From Chlorophyllum brunneum (taxonomy: Eukaryota; Basidiomycota; Agaricomycetes; Agaricales; Agaricaceae), in the NCBI GenBank assembly GCA_963576785.1, contig OY756144.1, positions 2,480,001 through 2,544,000 of the forward strand: DNA of 64,000 bases, written 5' to 3'. Positions 43,342-55,160 of the stretch are shown one piece after another (position 1 is the stretch's first letter; every line of letters begins with the position of its first letter). A model generated the notes under the pieces. That model saw only the letters and a program-made list of their open reading frames with translations. It was not told where the DNA came from and ran no database searches. The position numbers and the translations under genes were made by a program.

Positions 43342-45422
43342 TTAGTTTAGCTCTTGAACATCGATGACCGCGTTCTCTATTAATGCTTCTACCCCTTCAT
43401 ACCTTGGTTTGATGGTAGCCTTGAAAGGTTCAGGGAATCTGCTCCTCACAATAATGAAAAGAAGCTGTTCGGTGGAGGTGGAGCAACGCACGAAACTATC
43501 CCAGGTGACATCTGAGGTTCATATTTGCTTCCGTCGCTGGGTGGCCCTATAGAAAAACAGGCTAGCACGTTCGATGCGACAGAGTAGATGGAGTTGAGAG
43601 CAAAGTATCGTCCGGGACAAATTCTGGAAACGCGGTCGGATATTAGGTTGGTCATGTAAATGTGGGGTGGCAACTGACCGGCGCCCAGAACCAAACACAA
43701 GGGTATTGGGGTCTCTGACCGTTGGATTGGGTTGATCATTCTTGAGAAAGCGCTCTGGTTTGAACTTTTCAGGCTCGGGATAGACATTTGGATCGTGTGT
43801 AACAGCCCTGGTTAGGCAATGATTATGGAAAACACTGCGTTATTCGAGAGGCTCGTACCATGTATTGGCAATGATAATCGACCCTTTTGGTATGAAGTAC
43901 CCTTCATATACATCATCTGCACTGGTTGCATGTGCAATGGCTGGAAGAACGTTCAGCTCTCTGCAAAATGGGGAATCCTATAAAGGTACTCACATAAAGG
44001 AGCAACGTTTTTCCATCTCATAAACTCCTTGCAGAGTGCTTCTACGTACGGAAGATTTGGCCGATCGTTGAAATCCGGGAGACGATCACGCCCGACTACT
44101 GCATCTATCTCAGCCTGTGCCTTCTGCTGTGCCTCAGGAAATAACATCATTGCCAAAAGGAAGATAGTGCTGGCCGAGACGCTCTAGTTGGTAAGGTTTT
44201 AAAACGTTTATCTGGAGGTTTTTCTGTTACTCACCGTATCTGCTCCGGCTGTCGATCAAACGGACGTTGTTCGAGTTCAGTTATATGGGATCAAATACAG
44301 TAACATTGTCTACTTACCTCCAAACGCAATCCCAGTTGCTTCCTGAATTACCCGAAGGGCCTCCTCGTCTTGAGGGTCAACCCCTTCTAACATAGTTTTC
44401 GCAATGCATGTCTTGGCTACATTTTGCGACTCCGAAGACAAGTAAACATGGGTCCATCTTTCCAAGGCAACATAATGCGCTCACCATCTTATCCGTGAGC
44501 TCCGCGAATGCATCATATTTCAGGGCCGTTGCGTACTTCGCCCATTCTGCGGCCTGCCGCTTAAAACCAGCTCCTGGGAACCACGATGGAACATACTTGA
44601 GGAAAGGAAAGATATCAACGTAGAAGGTTCCAAAGGTTCCAGTAATAGATAAGCACGACAGTGAGATTTCAGCAACCTCAATAAAAGGGTCGTTACGATC
44701 TTTAATCTCCATCGCGTAGACGCTTTCCATGATGCTTGCGGTCAGCTTTCTAGATGGACGTTGTTTAACTGCTCCAACCGTTCAATGCTTGAGCTTACTG
44801 GCGAAGATGAGTCCCAAATTCATCAGGCGATTGAAGCAAATGTTGCAGAAGCAGCTTGGAATATTTGTTGTGGATAGGATAAAGCGATTGGACTGCCGAT
44901 GAACTGAAGTGTTGATTAAATATCCGCCGGCGTTCTCTCCACTTCGAACCGTAATTCATGAAGGAGAAGTTCCAACCCCATCCACAGCTATAGTCGGGTG
45001 AGTGAGACGAGCACCACCACGATGAGCCCATACACATACAGCTCAGTGAGCATTGGGAGGCGTGCGCGGTCAGAGTAAATTGCGGACCGCTTCTCCAGCA
45101 GATCCGAGATTGCTTTGACAGAATCCAAGATGACAATTCGTTGGCCAAGGACGCTGACGGAAACAACTTCACCTGTTAAAATTTCAGTAATCAGATAATG
45201 CTGGACGCGGGTGGTGTGCTTACCGTACTTCCTGCTCCAATCATGGTAGACTAACCAAGGTTGCTTGCGGGGATGATCAAATAAATTACCTATGAGAGGA
45301 AGCGGCCTTGGCCCAGGAGGTAGTGGTAGACCTTGCCTTGAGTATCGCTTCTTGGAGTAAAAGATAGCGCAAGCTAGTATTACCGCAATGGACAAAAACG
45401 CAAGATCATGGGGGTTCGGCAT
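43342..45422 (-). CDS. cytochrome P450 monooxygenase
   Basis: From ATG 45422 the gene can be spliced through ten introns into about 510 aa with every P450 landmark intact. There is an N-terminal membrane anchor (LAFLSIAVILACAIFY) and a hinge LPLPPGPRPLPLIGNLFD. The C-helix is WRERRRIF. The I-helix AGADTS is split by an intron. The K-helix is KEFMRW (ExxR), then FKPERF. The heme loop is FGSGRRICPGR, with an intron inside the second Arg codon. The last exon ends PEPFKATIKPRYEGVEALIE. It would sit on the ER and hydroxylate a small hydrophobic substrate using a P450 reductase. The style resembles the expanded mushroom families often labelled O-methylsterigmatocystin-oxidoreductase-like; the substrate cannot be told. 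No biosynthetic cluster is visible around it. Confidence 0.92.
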
Positions 45423-48421
45423 TGCAAGTCGGGAGTGTGGATGGAAGCCAGAGACAAAGGCCTAGATATAAGTACCCACAGGGTTAGGATATCGTCGTCA
45501 ACTTCGGGAACCGCAGACGTCGGTAAAATGACAAGCTTGCTCAGTGTTACGCGGAAAGCCAGCGTTGCTCAAGGCAGATCTTTTGTGAATGTATCCCTCC
45601 GCCACTGATCAAAAGTTTCGCAGATGAATGTCCGCGGATGCATACTTTGAGAACTGCCGTCGCCACATCTAGCATTAATTTCCACTTGAAATACTAGGGT
45701 ACGCGTGGATCTGTGGCACTACGCCCGTTAGGTCGTGGGATGAAGTCTCGACAGCGACTGATCAAGAGCTCTGTTAGCTAGTGCAGAAAAAGAGATGAAT
45801 AAATATTCAGGACGGCCGTCCGAGTGTACTAGAATGCGTTCCGCCGGCTGGCTGGATAAGGACGCGATGGACTTACAAAAGAAAAGATGATTGGCTGTTG
45901 GAACTTAGTAGATCCTGGAGAGGCGAGTGTAATCTTGATCGTCTATTAAGAAGAACGGAAGCTACGTGTATACAGCGGATTAAGAGGTGGAGGGAAGGGC
46001 TGTCAGTCTGGAGAAACTACTCATAACTGTCAGCATTTAATCTTCATTCTAAACAGCAGGTGAGCATCACCTTCCGTTGGAGTTGATTGCTGTTGCAGGG
46101 TCATACACTCCGCGCGGTACCGTTCTGCCACCAGGGTTTGTGACGTAGTGTGGGTGAAGTTTATGCCTGGGAAACCCCTTTCTGTCAAGGCGCCACCTTC
46201 CAGGACGCTCACATATCGGGATCGTTAGTGTTGAAGCAACGGTGTTGCACTCTTTCACACTGTTAGCGAAAGGGCTGTTTCCACATGCGGCAAGGTAATA
46301 GGAATGACCAGACCTTTGATGAGCGAGTAGAGCCAAAGAACAAAAGGAGCGCAATTCAGGCCTTCACGTCGGGGCTGATGAGAAAAAATTATAGGTTGCA
46401 AGTGCCAACGAAGGAAGAGCGATCCAGGGAGACGTTTTTTTTTTTCAGGAGGCCATCTGATTTGTCTATCGAAGTACTTCAGATCCACATTGTAAACAAG
46501 CGCATCTGATCACAAGAGCAGAGCGCCTCCTGAGGTACAAGTGAGCGTTCATTCATAACAGATGCTACTGGGTGGGATACGGCGGATCAGCCGATGGAGA
46601 GCAAAATAGATCATTCCGCGACCACGCGAGCTTTGTAGAGGAGGATTAGGCAGGTAGTGTTCCAGAGCGACGCAATCTCGTCCCACATGAAACTAAGTGA
46701 AGAAGGACTGAAAGAATCGCCAATTTCTTGGGAAGGAAAAAGAAGTCCTTAGGAAGCTATTTAAATGTGATCGGTCACCCACGAAGGTCAAATCGAAAGC
46801 CAGATCGTGCGAGCAGCCCAGATAAACCGTTTTCAGGTAGCCCGACTCACATCAGGGGTAGCAAGGATTGTTGGATTCGAAACAATGCTTTGAGTCTGTC
46901 GGAATGGACTCTACCTTGAAGATGTAGAAGATACCCAAGGTCATATGGTTCCACACCAACTCCATGTGATTTGACAGCGTTGGCCACTCTAGCACCAATG
47001 CAACATCTCGTCTTCCAGATCAAAGGAAGGCATAAAGCTGCCATCGACGCATCCCTAGAGCTAGTCGTAACCTAGTGGGTCATTTCCCCAATCACAGCTT
47101 CTTCCTCCACCCTCATGATCAAATGATGACAAGGCAAGTTATAAACCGCCATTTCGGGCTTCCAGTAGCCCCAAAGGATGATAACAACGGCGGGCCGAAC
47201 CTCGGCTACCCACGAAGGCAAGTAAACGCCCAGAAGAGCCAATGGAGATGGAGCGGCAAAGAGGGGGCATAGGTGACATACTCTTATGTTCAAATGACTA
47301 TGCATTTTTGTTGTTCCAAGGAGAAAATGAAACAAACTTGTTCAAGGCTTCGAGTTCGAATTTAGATGTTTCCGTTGAGAATCCATTCCCTGCTCCAAAA
47401 CATATTTCAGGGTTTGTTTGAATCAAGAATTGCACTCCTGTAAGTCGCAAACAATTGCCACCGTAGCTTTCAGCTGTAGTCCTGGAAGCCTTCTGATTTA
47501 AGAACGTTAGTAGCGATCCCAGGGACAGATGGATGCGAAATGCGCGGTCTGCATAGACAAGTGTGTGTATCACGAAGTGATAGATGAGTGCGAAATGCGC
47601 GGTCCGTATAGATAAGCAACACACCGTGAATGATGGATGGGTGCGAAATGCGCGGCTCAGTACCGCACCACGAAGTTTCAGCTAAACACTAGGTTGTTGG
47701 CGCGCATTCCCAGACCTCATTCTAGTAGCATACATTAGCCGAGCCATCGATGGGATAGTTCAAAGGATTGTTTCAGATATGAGAGAGGAACAAGGGCATG
47801 TGCCAGCGCATCCAGGCTTACATAACCGCTTGGGGGGCTGTTAGTCCAGCCCAGGCACGTCCTTGTTGTCAGAGCCCGACTGGTTTCCGGGAAGACGTAA
47901 GGCGGAACCAGGAGCAATTTATTATAGCGCCTAGGCGTAAGGGCCAGGCCAATATCAGGCCAATATCAGCTGATGATACTCTCAAAAAAGTTTGAACGTG
48001 GCGTATTGGGATCATGCAAGTGCAAGTGGGCCAGGAAGGGGGACAAAAGATTGTTGAGATGTTGGTTTCTATATGCCCGAAGCCTCCGAACGGAGATGAA
48101 ACGTGGGAATCCTGATGTGACGTAGCAGGGCCAACCGGAATCGGGTTCATTCGCGGATAAAGCGCCATCCGATGCTTCCTTATCGACCAAAATAATTGTG
48201 CAGATGTTGACTTCATTCACGCTTAAACTACTCGAGATACAAATACACGCGCATGAAAGGCCCAAAACGACCACTAGAAGTACACTATCAGCGGAAAAAT
48301 ATGTCAGTGCAAGAGAAGACGAAGGGGAGGAGGATTGGTAGTCCGTGTATAACAAAATGAATTAAACGTGTGGGATAACAGTACTTGGGTGATGGGTAGC
48401 CAAGCGTGAGGGTGACGCAAG
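45423..48421. other. gene-poor interval with a small repeat array
   Basis: The first part should be the P450 promoter. The rest contains only short motif-free ORFs and the three-copy repeat at 47534-47656. Confidence 0.35.
47534..47656. repeat. three-copy degenerate tandem repeat
   Basis: TGCGAAATGCGCGGT occurs at 47534 and 47589, and TGCGAAATGCGCGGC at 47642. The spacings are 55 and 53 nt. The unit starts with a GATGGATG-type sequence, and the spacers share ATAGA(C/T)AAG. The core is AT/GC-mixed and partly palindromic (ATGCGCGG). Confidence 0.7.
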
Positions 48422-49279
48422 TTAATTATGGGGTGCGGGAGTGGTCACAACTGCGCCTGTTGGCACAGAGGCGATCGTATCTGGCCGTGCGGCGCTCCAA
48501 AGGCATTTTCCGAGTCGACTGCGCTCGCACCAGCTTTCCCGTTCGCTGAATCCCCTCTCACAGTGGACGACGCGCAAGCGTTTGTCAATCCCCTGTAGCC
48601 CCTTTGCTAGTTCCTCGGGAGTAGGAGCGGTAACTCGCTGCCATGAAGTTGTGACAACGACACTCTCCAAGCTCTTCATGTCTCCCAGCCTTCCTACATG
48701 CTTCGCGAGGAAGTCACGATAGATATGTGATGCGAAGGAGAGATGCTTGAGCGAGCTGAGTTCGGTGGTAGGGAAATCGGGCGGAAGACCTTCGAAGTGA
48801 CGTAGGTGTGTGATTTGGGAACAAAGTTGAGTGGCGTGCGGTGCGCACAGGATGTCCTCCCATGGACTCCAGATCGTCATCACTGTCAACTCGCGTAATG
48901 ATGTATGTTTGAAGGTAGGCATCGAGGTGATGGAAATAAGGATCTTGCTTTGGCAGGCGAGCGATACTAGATTGGTGCACGCGCGCGCGATGGATATTTC
49001 TGCCTTGGTCGAGGACGCAGTCCAAAGGTGATACACATATGGAGCCGCATTGGGATAGTGTTGCAATAGGGTTGCAAAAGAGTCCACGGCCTTGGTCGAA
49101 TAGAGATGGACGGGGACATAGCGCAGGCACACAAGCCGTATGGCCTTGTACCAGTCGTGTGATAGGAGGAGCCAGTTACGATAGTCTGACTGAGAGTTGG
49201 CAGAGGTAAGCTTGGCGATCTCAAGTACGAGTTCGTTTGGGAGCGCCCAAGCACCTGCAAGTTGTGTGGTGAGTGACAT
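48422..49279 (-). CDS. F-box-like protein (paralogue of the gene at 34.7-35.5 kb)
   Basis: An intronless ORF of 285 aa from the ATG at 49279 (MSLTTQLAGAWALPNELVLE). I chose this start over 49354 because it aligns with the paralogue's start; the longer frame adds 25 residues. Features are LPNELVLEIAKLTSANSQSD, then LLLSHDWYKAIRLVCLRYVP, then NLVSLACQSK and LRELTVMTIWSPW. These match the 34730-35485 protein in order and spacing. The N-terminus has the shape of a degenerate F-box, and the remainder is leucine-rich. The C-terminal 60 residues are unrelated to the paralogue. An SCF adaptor role is possible but unproven. Confidence 0.65.
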   Translation of the reverse strand: MSLTTQLAGAWALPNELVLEIAKLTSANSQSDYRNWLLLSHDWYKAIRLVCLRYVPVHLYSTKAVDSFATLLQHYPNAAPYVYHLWTASSTKAEISIARACTNLVSLACQSKILISITSMPTFKHTSLRELTVMTIWSPWEDILCAPHATQLCSQITHLRHFEGLPPDFPTTELSSLKHLSFASHIYRDFLAKHVGRLGDMKSLESVVVTTSWQRVTAPTPEELAKGLQGIDKRLRVVHCERGFSERESWCERSRLGKCLWSAARPDTIASVPTGAVVTTPAPHN

Positions 49280-49538
49280 TGAGGTGGTATGTGAGATGTG
49301 AGTGGGCAATAAGGGTGAAATGAAGAGGTACTTATACTTCCCCGCAGTTTCCATTCATAGCAGGAAGCCAAGCCCATGAGCCGAGCCATGCGGCGGAACA
49401 TCCGGGGTTACGAAAATCCATCCCTGTCCTGGTTCTCCCCGCGTCACGTTATCAATTCTATTCAAGTCAGCTCTTGTTCTTATACACTATGTGTCAGCGA
49501 CAACCTAACCCTCGAAAACTCGACTTCACCACCTGGCC

Positions 49539-51973
49539 TCATGCGCATAGTTTATCCGCAACCTCCTCAATCAGCTGTCGCACCTCCTTTTTGCTGACAC
49601 CTCCATCACCCCCCCAACCATCACCCTTGTTGAGTTTACTTTTCAGGGTTTCGTGGGCTTGTAACACCTCCATTAATGGCTGCAATTGATCATCATAGAA
49701 AGGCGACAATCGTAAAAATAGTGCCAGTGCTGCCGTTAAGCGATGGACTATTTTGAAATGAGAAATCCGCATGGGTGATCGGTAAGCGCGAAAACTCACC
49801 GACTTCTTCACTTCCGGTTTCACGAGCTAAGGCCTCTAGAATTGCACTCACAATTTCAACTTCCCATCCTTCATCTTCCCCCACGGCGTCCACTTGGATA
49901 CCATTCCCACCCTTCACTGCCTCGACCCTGCCGCTTTGGAGCCAAGCCCCTACATTAAAGGCCAGGCTCGCCGCAGCAGTCCTCACTGTCGCGTCTCCGT
50001 GCAGTAAACTCTGGACAAGCACTGAGGTTAACACTGGTTTAACAGTGCCGTCCGTGAAGATTTTCCGAATCAAGGCAGTACTCGAGAATGAATTGCAAAG
50101 CAGTCTAAGCACAGTGAGAACATAATTCCTTGCCCCTTTCGATGCTCCAGACTGTAGTGCCCCGACAGCTTTTGGAAGGATGAGACTAATAGGACCTCCG
50201 CATGGGGATGTCGATGGGGCTGCAGCCCAGGAGCCGGTAGCTGGATCAAGGAACGCTAGCCGCCACATGTCAACAAGTGGGAAAAGATCATCCGCTGAGA
50301 TTACGCTTATCAGCACTGCAGTAGCCTGACTCCAAGATTGAAGCATCAGAGGTGTGCTGGATATCAGTGGTGCTGGGGCAGTGTTCCCGTTAGGCATATT
50401 CCTGGCCGAGCCGAATCGCGCCTTAAGGTATGGCGCAAAACCCTTGGAAACAGTATTTTTAACTTGATCTGGAGTTAGGGTGACCGTAGTAGGCCATGAC
50501 GCTGCGTCTATGAACGAGAAGAGTTTGGAGACGGCGGTGTCCACTGTAGGTTGTTGTGTGAACAAGATTGGCTTTAAGGAAATTTTCTGAATAACAGGAA
50601 GATGGATTCGAGTGTGGGGGTGGGCTGTGGGGACATATCAAGTCATTAAAGTCGCAGTAGATAGTCATCTTGTCAATTTGCTTACGGGGATGGGCTTCGT
50701 ATAAAAGTAGGTCAATCTGTGTCCTAAGTTCGGTTACATCCGCCCCCTTCAATTCAGCTTTCTAGAAATGCATACGACACAAGTTAACTCATACATGGGA
50801 CCCTGATGTTTTCACGGAGGCTAGTACATACCTTGTGCCCGTCCAAGAAGAAATAGAACGTGGGTGTAGCTCTGATGTTCCACTCCGCAGCGATATTCCT
50901 GCCCAGGCCAATATCGAGATCGATCTTGGCGAACGCGACTCCTAGGCGGCCATCACGCAGACTCTTCTCCTCGGCTAGCCTCTCATAAACAGGCTCAATC
51001 ATTCGACAAGGAGGACAAGTTTGGCTTGTGAAAAATGCCGCGGCGGCTCGGTGGGACTTGAGAAATGTGTTGAAAGATGTTGGATTGGTGATGATATGCA
51101 TCGGCGCCGCAATTGAAGAGGTCCCGGGTGGACGAGAGCTGGGAGTAGAGGAGGATATTTGTCCCTGAGCTTGATCAGCCACTGATTGGAGAAGAGAAGT
51201 CGCCAGCTGGGGTTCTTGCGCCTGCGACGGGCTGATGGGAGGGGCTTGACCTGGGACTGGACGTCTAAACATAGCGTCTATAGTCGGACGGAGTGCGTTT
51301 CCAAAGGGCGTGGATAAGAAGTCACTCGGAAGATCTGTGTTTGGTAAGGTGGGATTCTTGGGACCAAGAAGGGACGTACCTTTAATGAAGTCTGGTATTG
51401 ATCCTCCAGTAAGGAAGCCAACGACGTCATTGGTGAATGAATTGCAGTTGAAGTCTTCATTTCTAATGAATATGCGCGAAGACAAGTGGGAGCTGCTGCT
51501 AAGACGGACCTAGTAAGTGATACTAATGCCGATCAACTTGAGTTTGGGATCAGCGATATGGCTCCGGAATGCCATACCTTATCAGCGGTATAGTGTTCTC
51601 TCATCTCCTCCAGATATTCGTTAAAGGTCTCTTCGTCAATAGCCGTTTCGCCCATATCGATTATTTGTAACGGCTGGCCATGCTAACTCCGAATCACTCG
51701 TCAGCGAATGGCAGGGCAGATAGTGTTTGGGGACTTCACATGAGATTGGCCTGGCCCAGTAATACTGATACCTTGTCCATAGAATATTTCTCGTCCGAAA
51801 GCCACGACAGAGGTATGCCTATATTCGTCTGGAATGAGCAAACTATGGTAGGTGCAACGCAGGATTCAGCGGTACCAAATGCCGTCTATTTGTCGCCCAG
51901 TAAGCTGCTGAGAGAGCGAACGCGCCATGCCCTGGCTAAGATCGTAGACATAAAGCTTCACGGTTGAGGACAT
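49539..51973 (-). CDS. PPPDE peptidase - thioredoxin - PUL domain fusion protein
   Basis: Nine exons from ATG 51973 give about 670 aa in three parts. PPPDE (residues 1-150): [20 protein letters not shown], then [18 protein letters not shown] with the catalytic His, then [14 protein letters not shown] with the catalytic Cys, and [12 protein letters not shown]. Thioredoxin fold (about 215-300): [20 protein letters not shown] with a CPPC redox pair, and [16 protein letters not shown] domain (about 340-670): [31 protein letters not shown] and [21 protein letters not shown] enzymes are cysteine (iso)peptidases acting on SUMO or ubiquitin; PUL domains bind the AAA ATPase Cdc48/p97. The protein may therefore be a Cdc48-docked deconjugase with a redox module. 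A 13-nt micro-exon (51510-51522) supplies YHLL next to the catalytic Cys. Confidence 0.92.
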
Positions 51974-53468
51974 TGCTGGTTATGATGACGACGCCCCGCT
52001 GCGTGTCCATCATTTAAAATTCACATCGCTGCATCGCCATTGCGCACGACAACGACGCGTCAGTGCCGTCGAACCACGTGATTCCACGAACATGTCCGGC
52101 CCGGATGCAAGTTGCCCTCTATTATCCTCAGGCAGCCACACCGGTCTCACCCGATGATACACGAGTATTCACTCTCGTCAAGCAACCCCGTCATGGACAA
52201 ACTCTATCCACGCACACGCACATGCTTACATGACAAGGTCCGTTGGCGGCGGAACCACATTGAGGGTACGTGGCGTCAGAGTGGTACGACACTAGCCCCC
52301 ACCGCATGACGAATAATCTCGATTTGCGGGTATGCACCTGCCAATTCCAACCCATACCGGACCATCAGGATTTATATTTAGGACCCTTTCGCAGACGAGA
52401 ACGCAGTCTCGTCGGTCAGTGCCAAATAATGCTTGGCTTTGAAAATCTTCGCGTCTGGCGGAATTGGTCATCGAGTTCATTACCCACGGGTCACGGCTAC
52501 CGTTCCGAGGGCTTCGCCTAAAGAGCTCCGTATCATCATGGTCATTTCACCTCGGGACTCCTTAAGGTTGCTTCCCTATTCCTTGTTCCTCTATGTGTTT
52601 CCCTGTCGTAAACGGACCAATCTAGCTCCGTAATCATACATATTCAGTATCTCTTGTGCAGGTTCGGCCTTCTCAAGTTTCGACGTTTCATGGTCCCGTC
52701 TTGTCAAACTTTGATTTAGACATGGACCCCATGAGCAAAATTCAGGTAGTAAAGTTGGGCTTGATGCCACTTCGGTACATTGCAATTACGTACAAACTCT
52801 GATCAATATGAAGAATGCATCGATCCGAGGAAGTACAATCACATAAGGGCGTCCAACTTTAGCCCTTGAAAGGTTGCTGCCCTGTGGTCCCTAATGGTGC
52901 GTTTCGACTTTGCGGATTAGGTCCGGCACACGCCTTCTGTGTCCTACTGCGCTTCTGATGATAGGGATGTCCCTCCCTCCCGCGGAACACGTCAGCCTGG
53001 CGGTTTCAGTGCCCTTGCTCTAGAAATATGAAACTTGGTTAACAGTTTTGCTTACTTCGCCAACGACCATTTGACGTCATCGACTTCACTCCTGCACTAG
53101 AACGACTGCACAGTGAGATCCCATCACCAGCGGCAGGGGGGGTCCGAAGATCTGAAGAACGAGCACTGATCAAAGGTTGGTTACTCGGAGCGATACTCGA
53201 ACTGAAGCCTGTTGGGCGAAGAACCTTGAAAAGGCATCATGAACTATTCGTTTGTCATCCTGGCTTGCGCTCTTAGATTTATTATTGTTCTACCTATAGA
53301 CCTGTTGAACCCCATTCGCATCAGCCTGTGGGTGCTCGTGATGTCATGCTGAGAAACTGACGTCTGTCGTTTGTAATCAGTCCATGTGCTTATGGTGAAT
53401 GTGTGTGGGCTGCTCTCAGGCCTCGATATTCAGTTCCAATCCTCCTACCACCGGTACTAATCGCCATC
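51974..53468. other. intergenic between divergent genes
   Basis: This holds the promoters of the PPPDE fusion gene and the DUF427 gene. ORFs at 52112-52785 on both strands have no motifs. No tRNA or repeat was recognised. Confidence 0.35.
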
Positions 53469-53982
53469 ATGACAGTCAAGGTCTCCCTCAACGGTCACCT
53501 ACTCGCTGAGTCCGGTGATACCATTGTAGTAGAACAAAACCATTATTTCCCCCCTGGTTCAGTACACAAGAGTCAACTGCGAGAATCAACTACTCAGTGA
53601 ATACTGCCCTATCCTTATCACAAGCTCCTGTTAACGCGTTTTAATCAGTACTGTTTGTCCATGGAAAGGGTGAGTAGCGATTGATGTGTTACCCAGGAAC
53701 CATACCACTCATTTTACGTGTGGCAGAACAGCGTCATATTATGATGTAACAGTTGACGGTCAAGAAGTCAAAGATATTGCCTGGTGAGCTTTCCCGTTCC
53801 ATCCCGGGTGACAATCATATAGACCCCAAGCTTGCTCAAGGTACTACCCGGCTACGATCACCGACAAGGCCAAACCGATCGAAGGATACATCGCTTTCTA
53901 CAAAGTAAGCTCCAGATCCCAGGTAGACTGTCGGCATGTACTAACGTATTGGTAGAACAAGGTCACAATAGATCAAGATTAA
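53469..53982 (+). CDS. DUF427 domain protein
   Basis: Five exons (53469-53596, 53649-53669, 53727-53783, 53841-53904, 53956-53982) give 98 aa, a complete single DUF427 domain (about 90 aa). The sequence reads MTVKVSLNGHLLAESGDTIV, then NHYFPPGSVHKSQL, then CPWKGTASYYDVTVDG, then DIAWYYPATITDKAK, then IEGYIAFYKNKVTID. The CPWKG-x-A-x-Y-(Y/W) core and GYIAFY are the family hallmarks. DUF427 is a small beta-barrel found in bacteria and fungi; its biochemical role is not established. Exon 2 is only 21 nt and encodes the CPWK motif. The upstream open frame (from 53403) is not needed for the domain, so ATG 53469 is preferred. Confidence 0.9.
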
Positions 53983-55160
53983 TCCGTTCGGAAGACTCGG
54001 TCACCAACAACACAGCTATAATAAAAGCAACATACAAAGAAGACTGAGACTACAGGGAGCATTATGATATATTCACCTCTTATGTAAATTCGCCAAAAAT
54101 CGTGTATTGTACAACACTTCCGCACTCAAAATGAACCATTTACTCATCCTTTCAGACTTCGGGGTAAAGACTGTCCCAACTTTGGTGCTGAAGTAATCTT
54201 CTAAGGGATGATGCGAGGTACGCGCTATTCGTAACCAGACACGGGCTGCGGTGATTCCTGGGCATCAGTGGCGTTGTTCTTGGCTTCAGCACTCAGTGCA
54301 CGGGTGCCACAGATTATCTCGGAGAGACCCACATCGTTGGAGACGTTTGCGGTGTCGAATCATCCGACCCTCCCATAAGTATCATGGGGCCACCAAAAAG
54401 GTATCAGCAGCGGGTGTCCCGGTTTAGGATCCCCAGTTACCCAAGTGGGTCGGTGGTAGCACCTCGTCCATCTGTCTTCACCCCATGATACCCGGAACGC
54501 AGTAAAACCACAATTGTTGATATTTGTGAGGACTTGTATAGTCGGCACTGTAGTTCATACGGTTTCTGGTAGAACTCAAGGCGGAACCGGCAGAACCCAA
54601 AGGAGATGTCAATGACACTCCCCTGCTCCCGTGTCGGATTGCTGGATTGGAAGCCACAAGTCAAGGGGAACGCCACTGAACTGAGCGATAACATGCAATA
54701 TTCTAGTTCTAGATCCCGGTGTTTATCGGACTCGAGTGGGGCTGCAGCAATGCTGAGTTCTTCCACACCATCCGTTCTGACCTTGACGAATCAGGGACTG
54801 TCCATCGCGAGTCATGTTAACCGAGATTGTCCCTGGGTGTCGCCACTGCGAGGCATGGCTGCCCCGTGAGTGGCTGCATGATCAGGGGGTTCCTGGAGGT
54901 CTGAATAATGCATTTGGAAGGCTATCGGTATCGAATGGCAGCCTCACCTGTCGGCGAACGGATACATAGAACTCGAGTTGAATTATCACCGTCGAGATTC
55001 ATGTAACATCTGTGATCGCTCGCGTTTTATATGGTTCTTACAATATTACATCAGTCCGATAATATGAGAGGCCCGCCACTGTTCAAGTTCTGCTTTGCAG
55101 GTATGATATCGTCTGCGCAGTATCAAAATCACTCTTCTCCTCGTCCTTCAACACAGTTTC
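53983..55160. other. intergenic, then start of duplicated unit A
   Basis: No gene is recognised in 53983-54753. From 54754 the sequence matches 58130 onward (unit B). ORFs such as 54437-54766 minus are not conserved in unit B and appear accidental. Confidence 0.4.

Noticed and set aside
47534..47656. Possible CRISPR-like array
   Set aside because: Only three imperfect copies, in a eukaryotic genome; no CRISPR biology applies.
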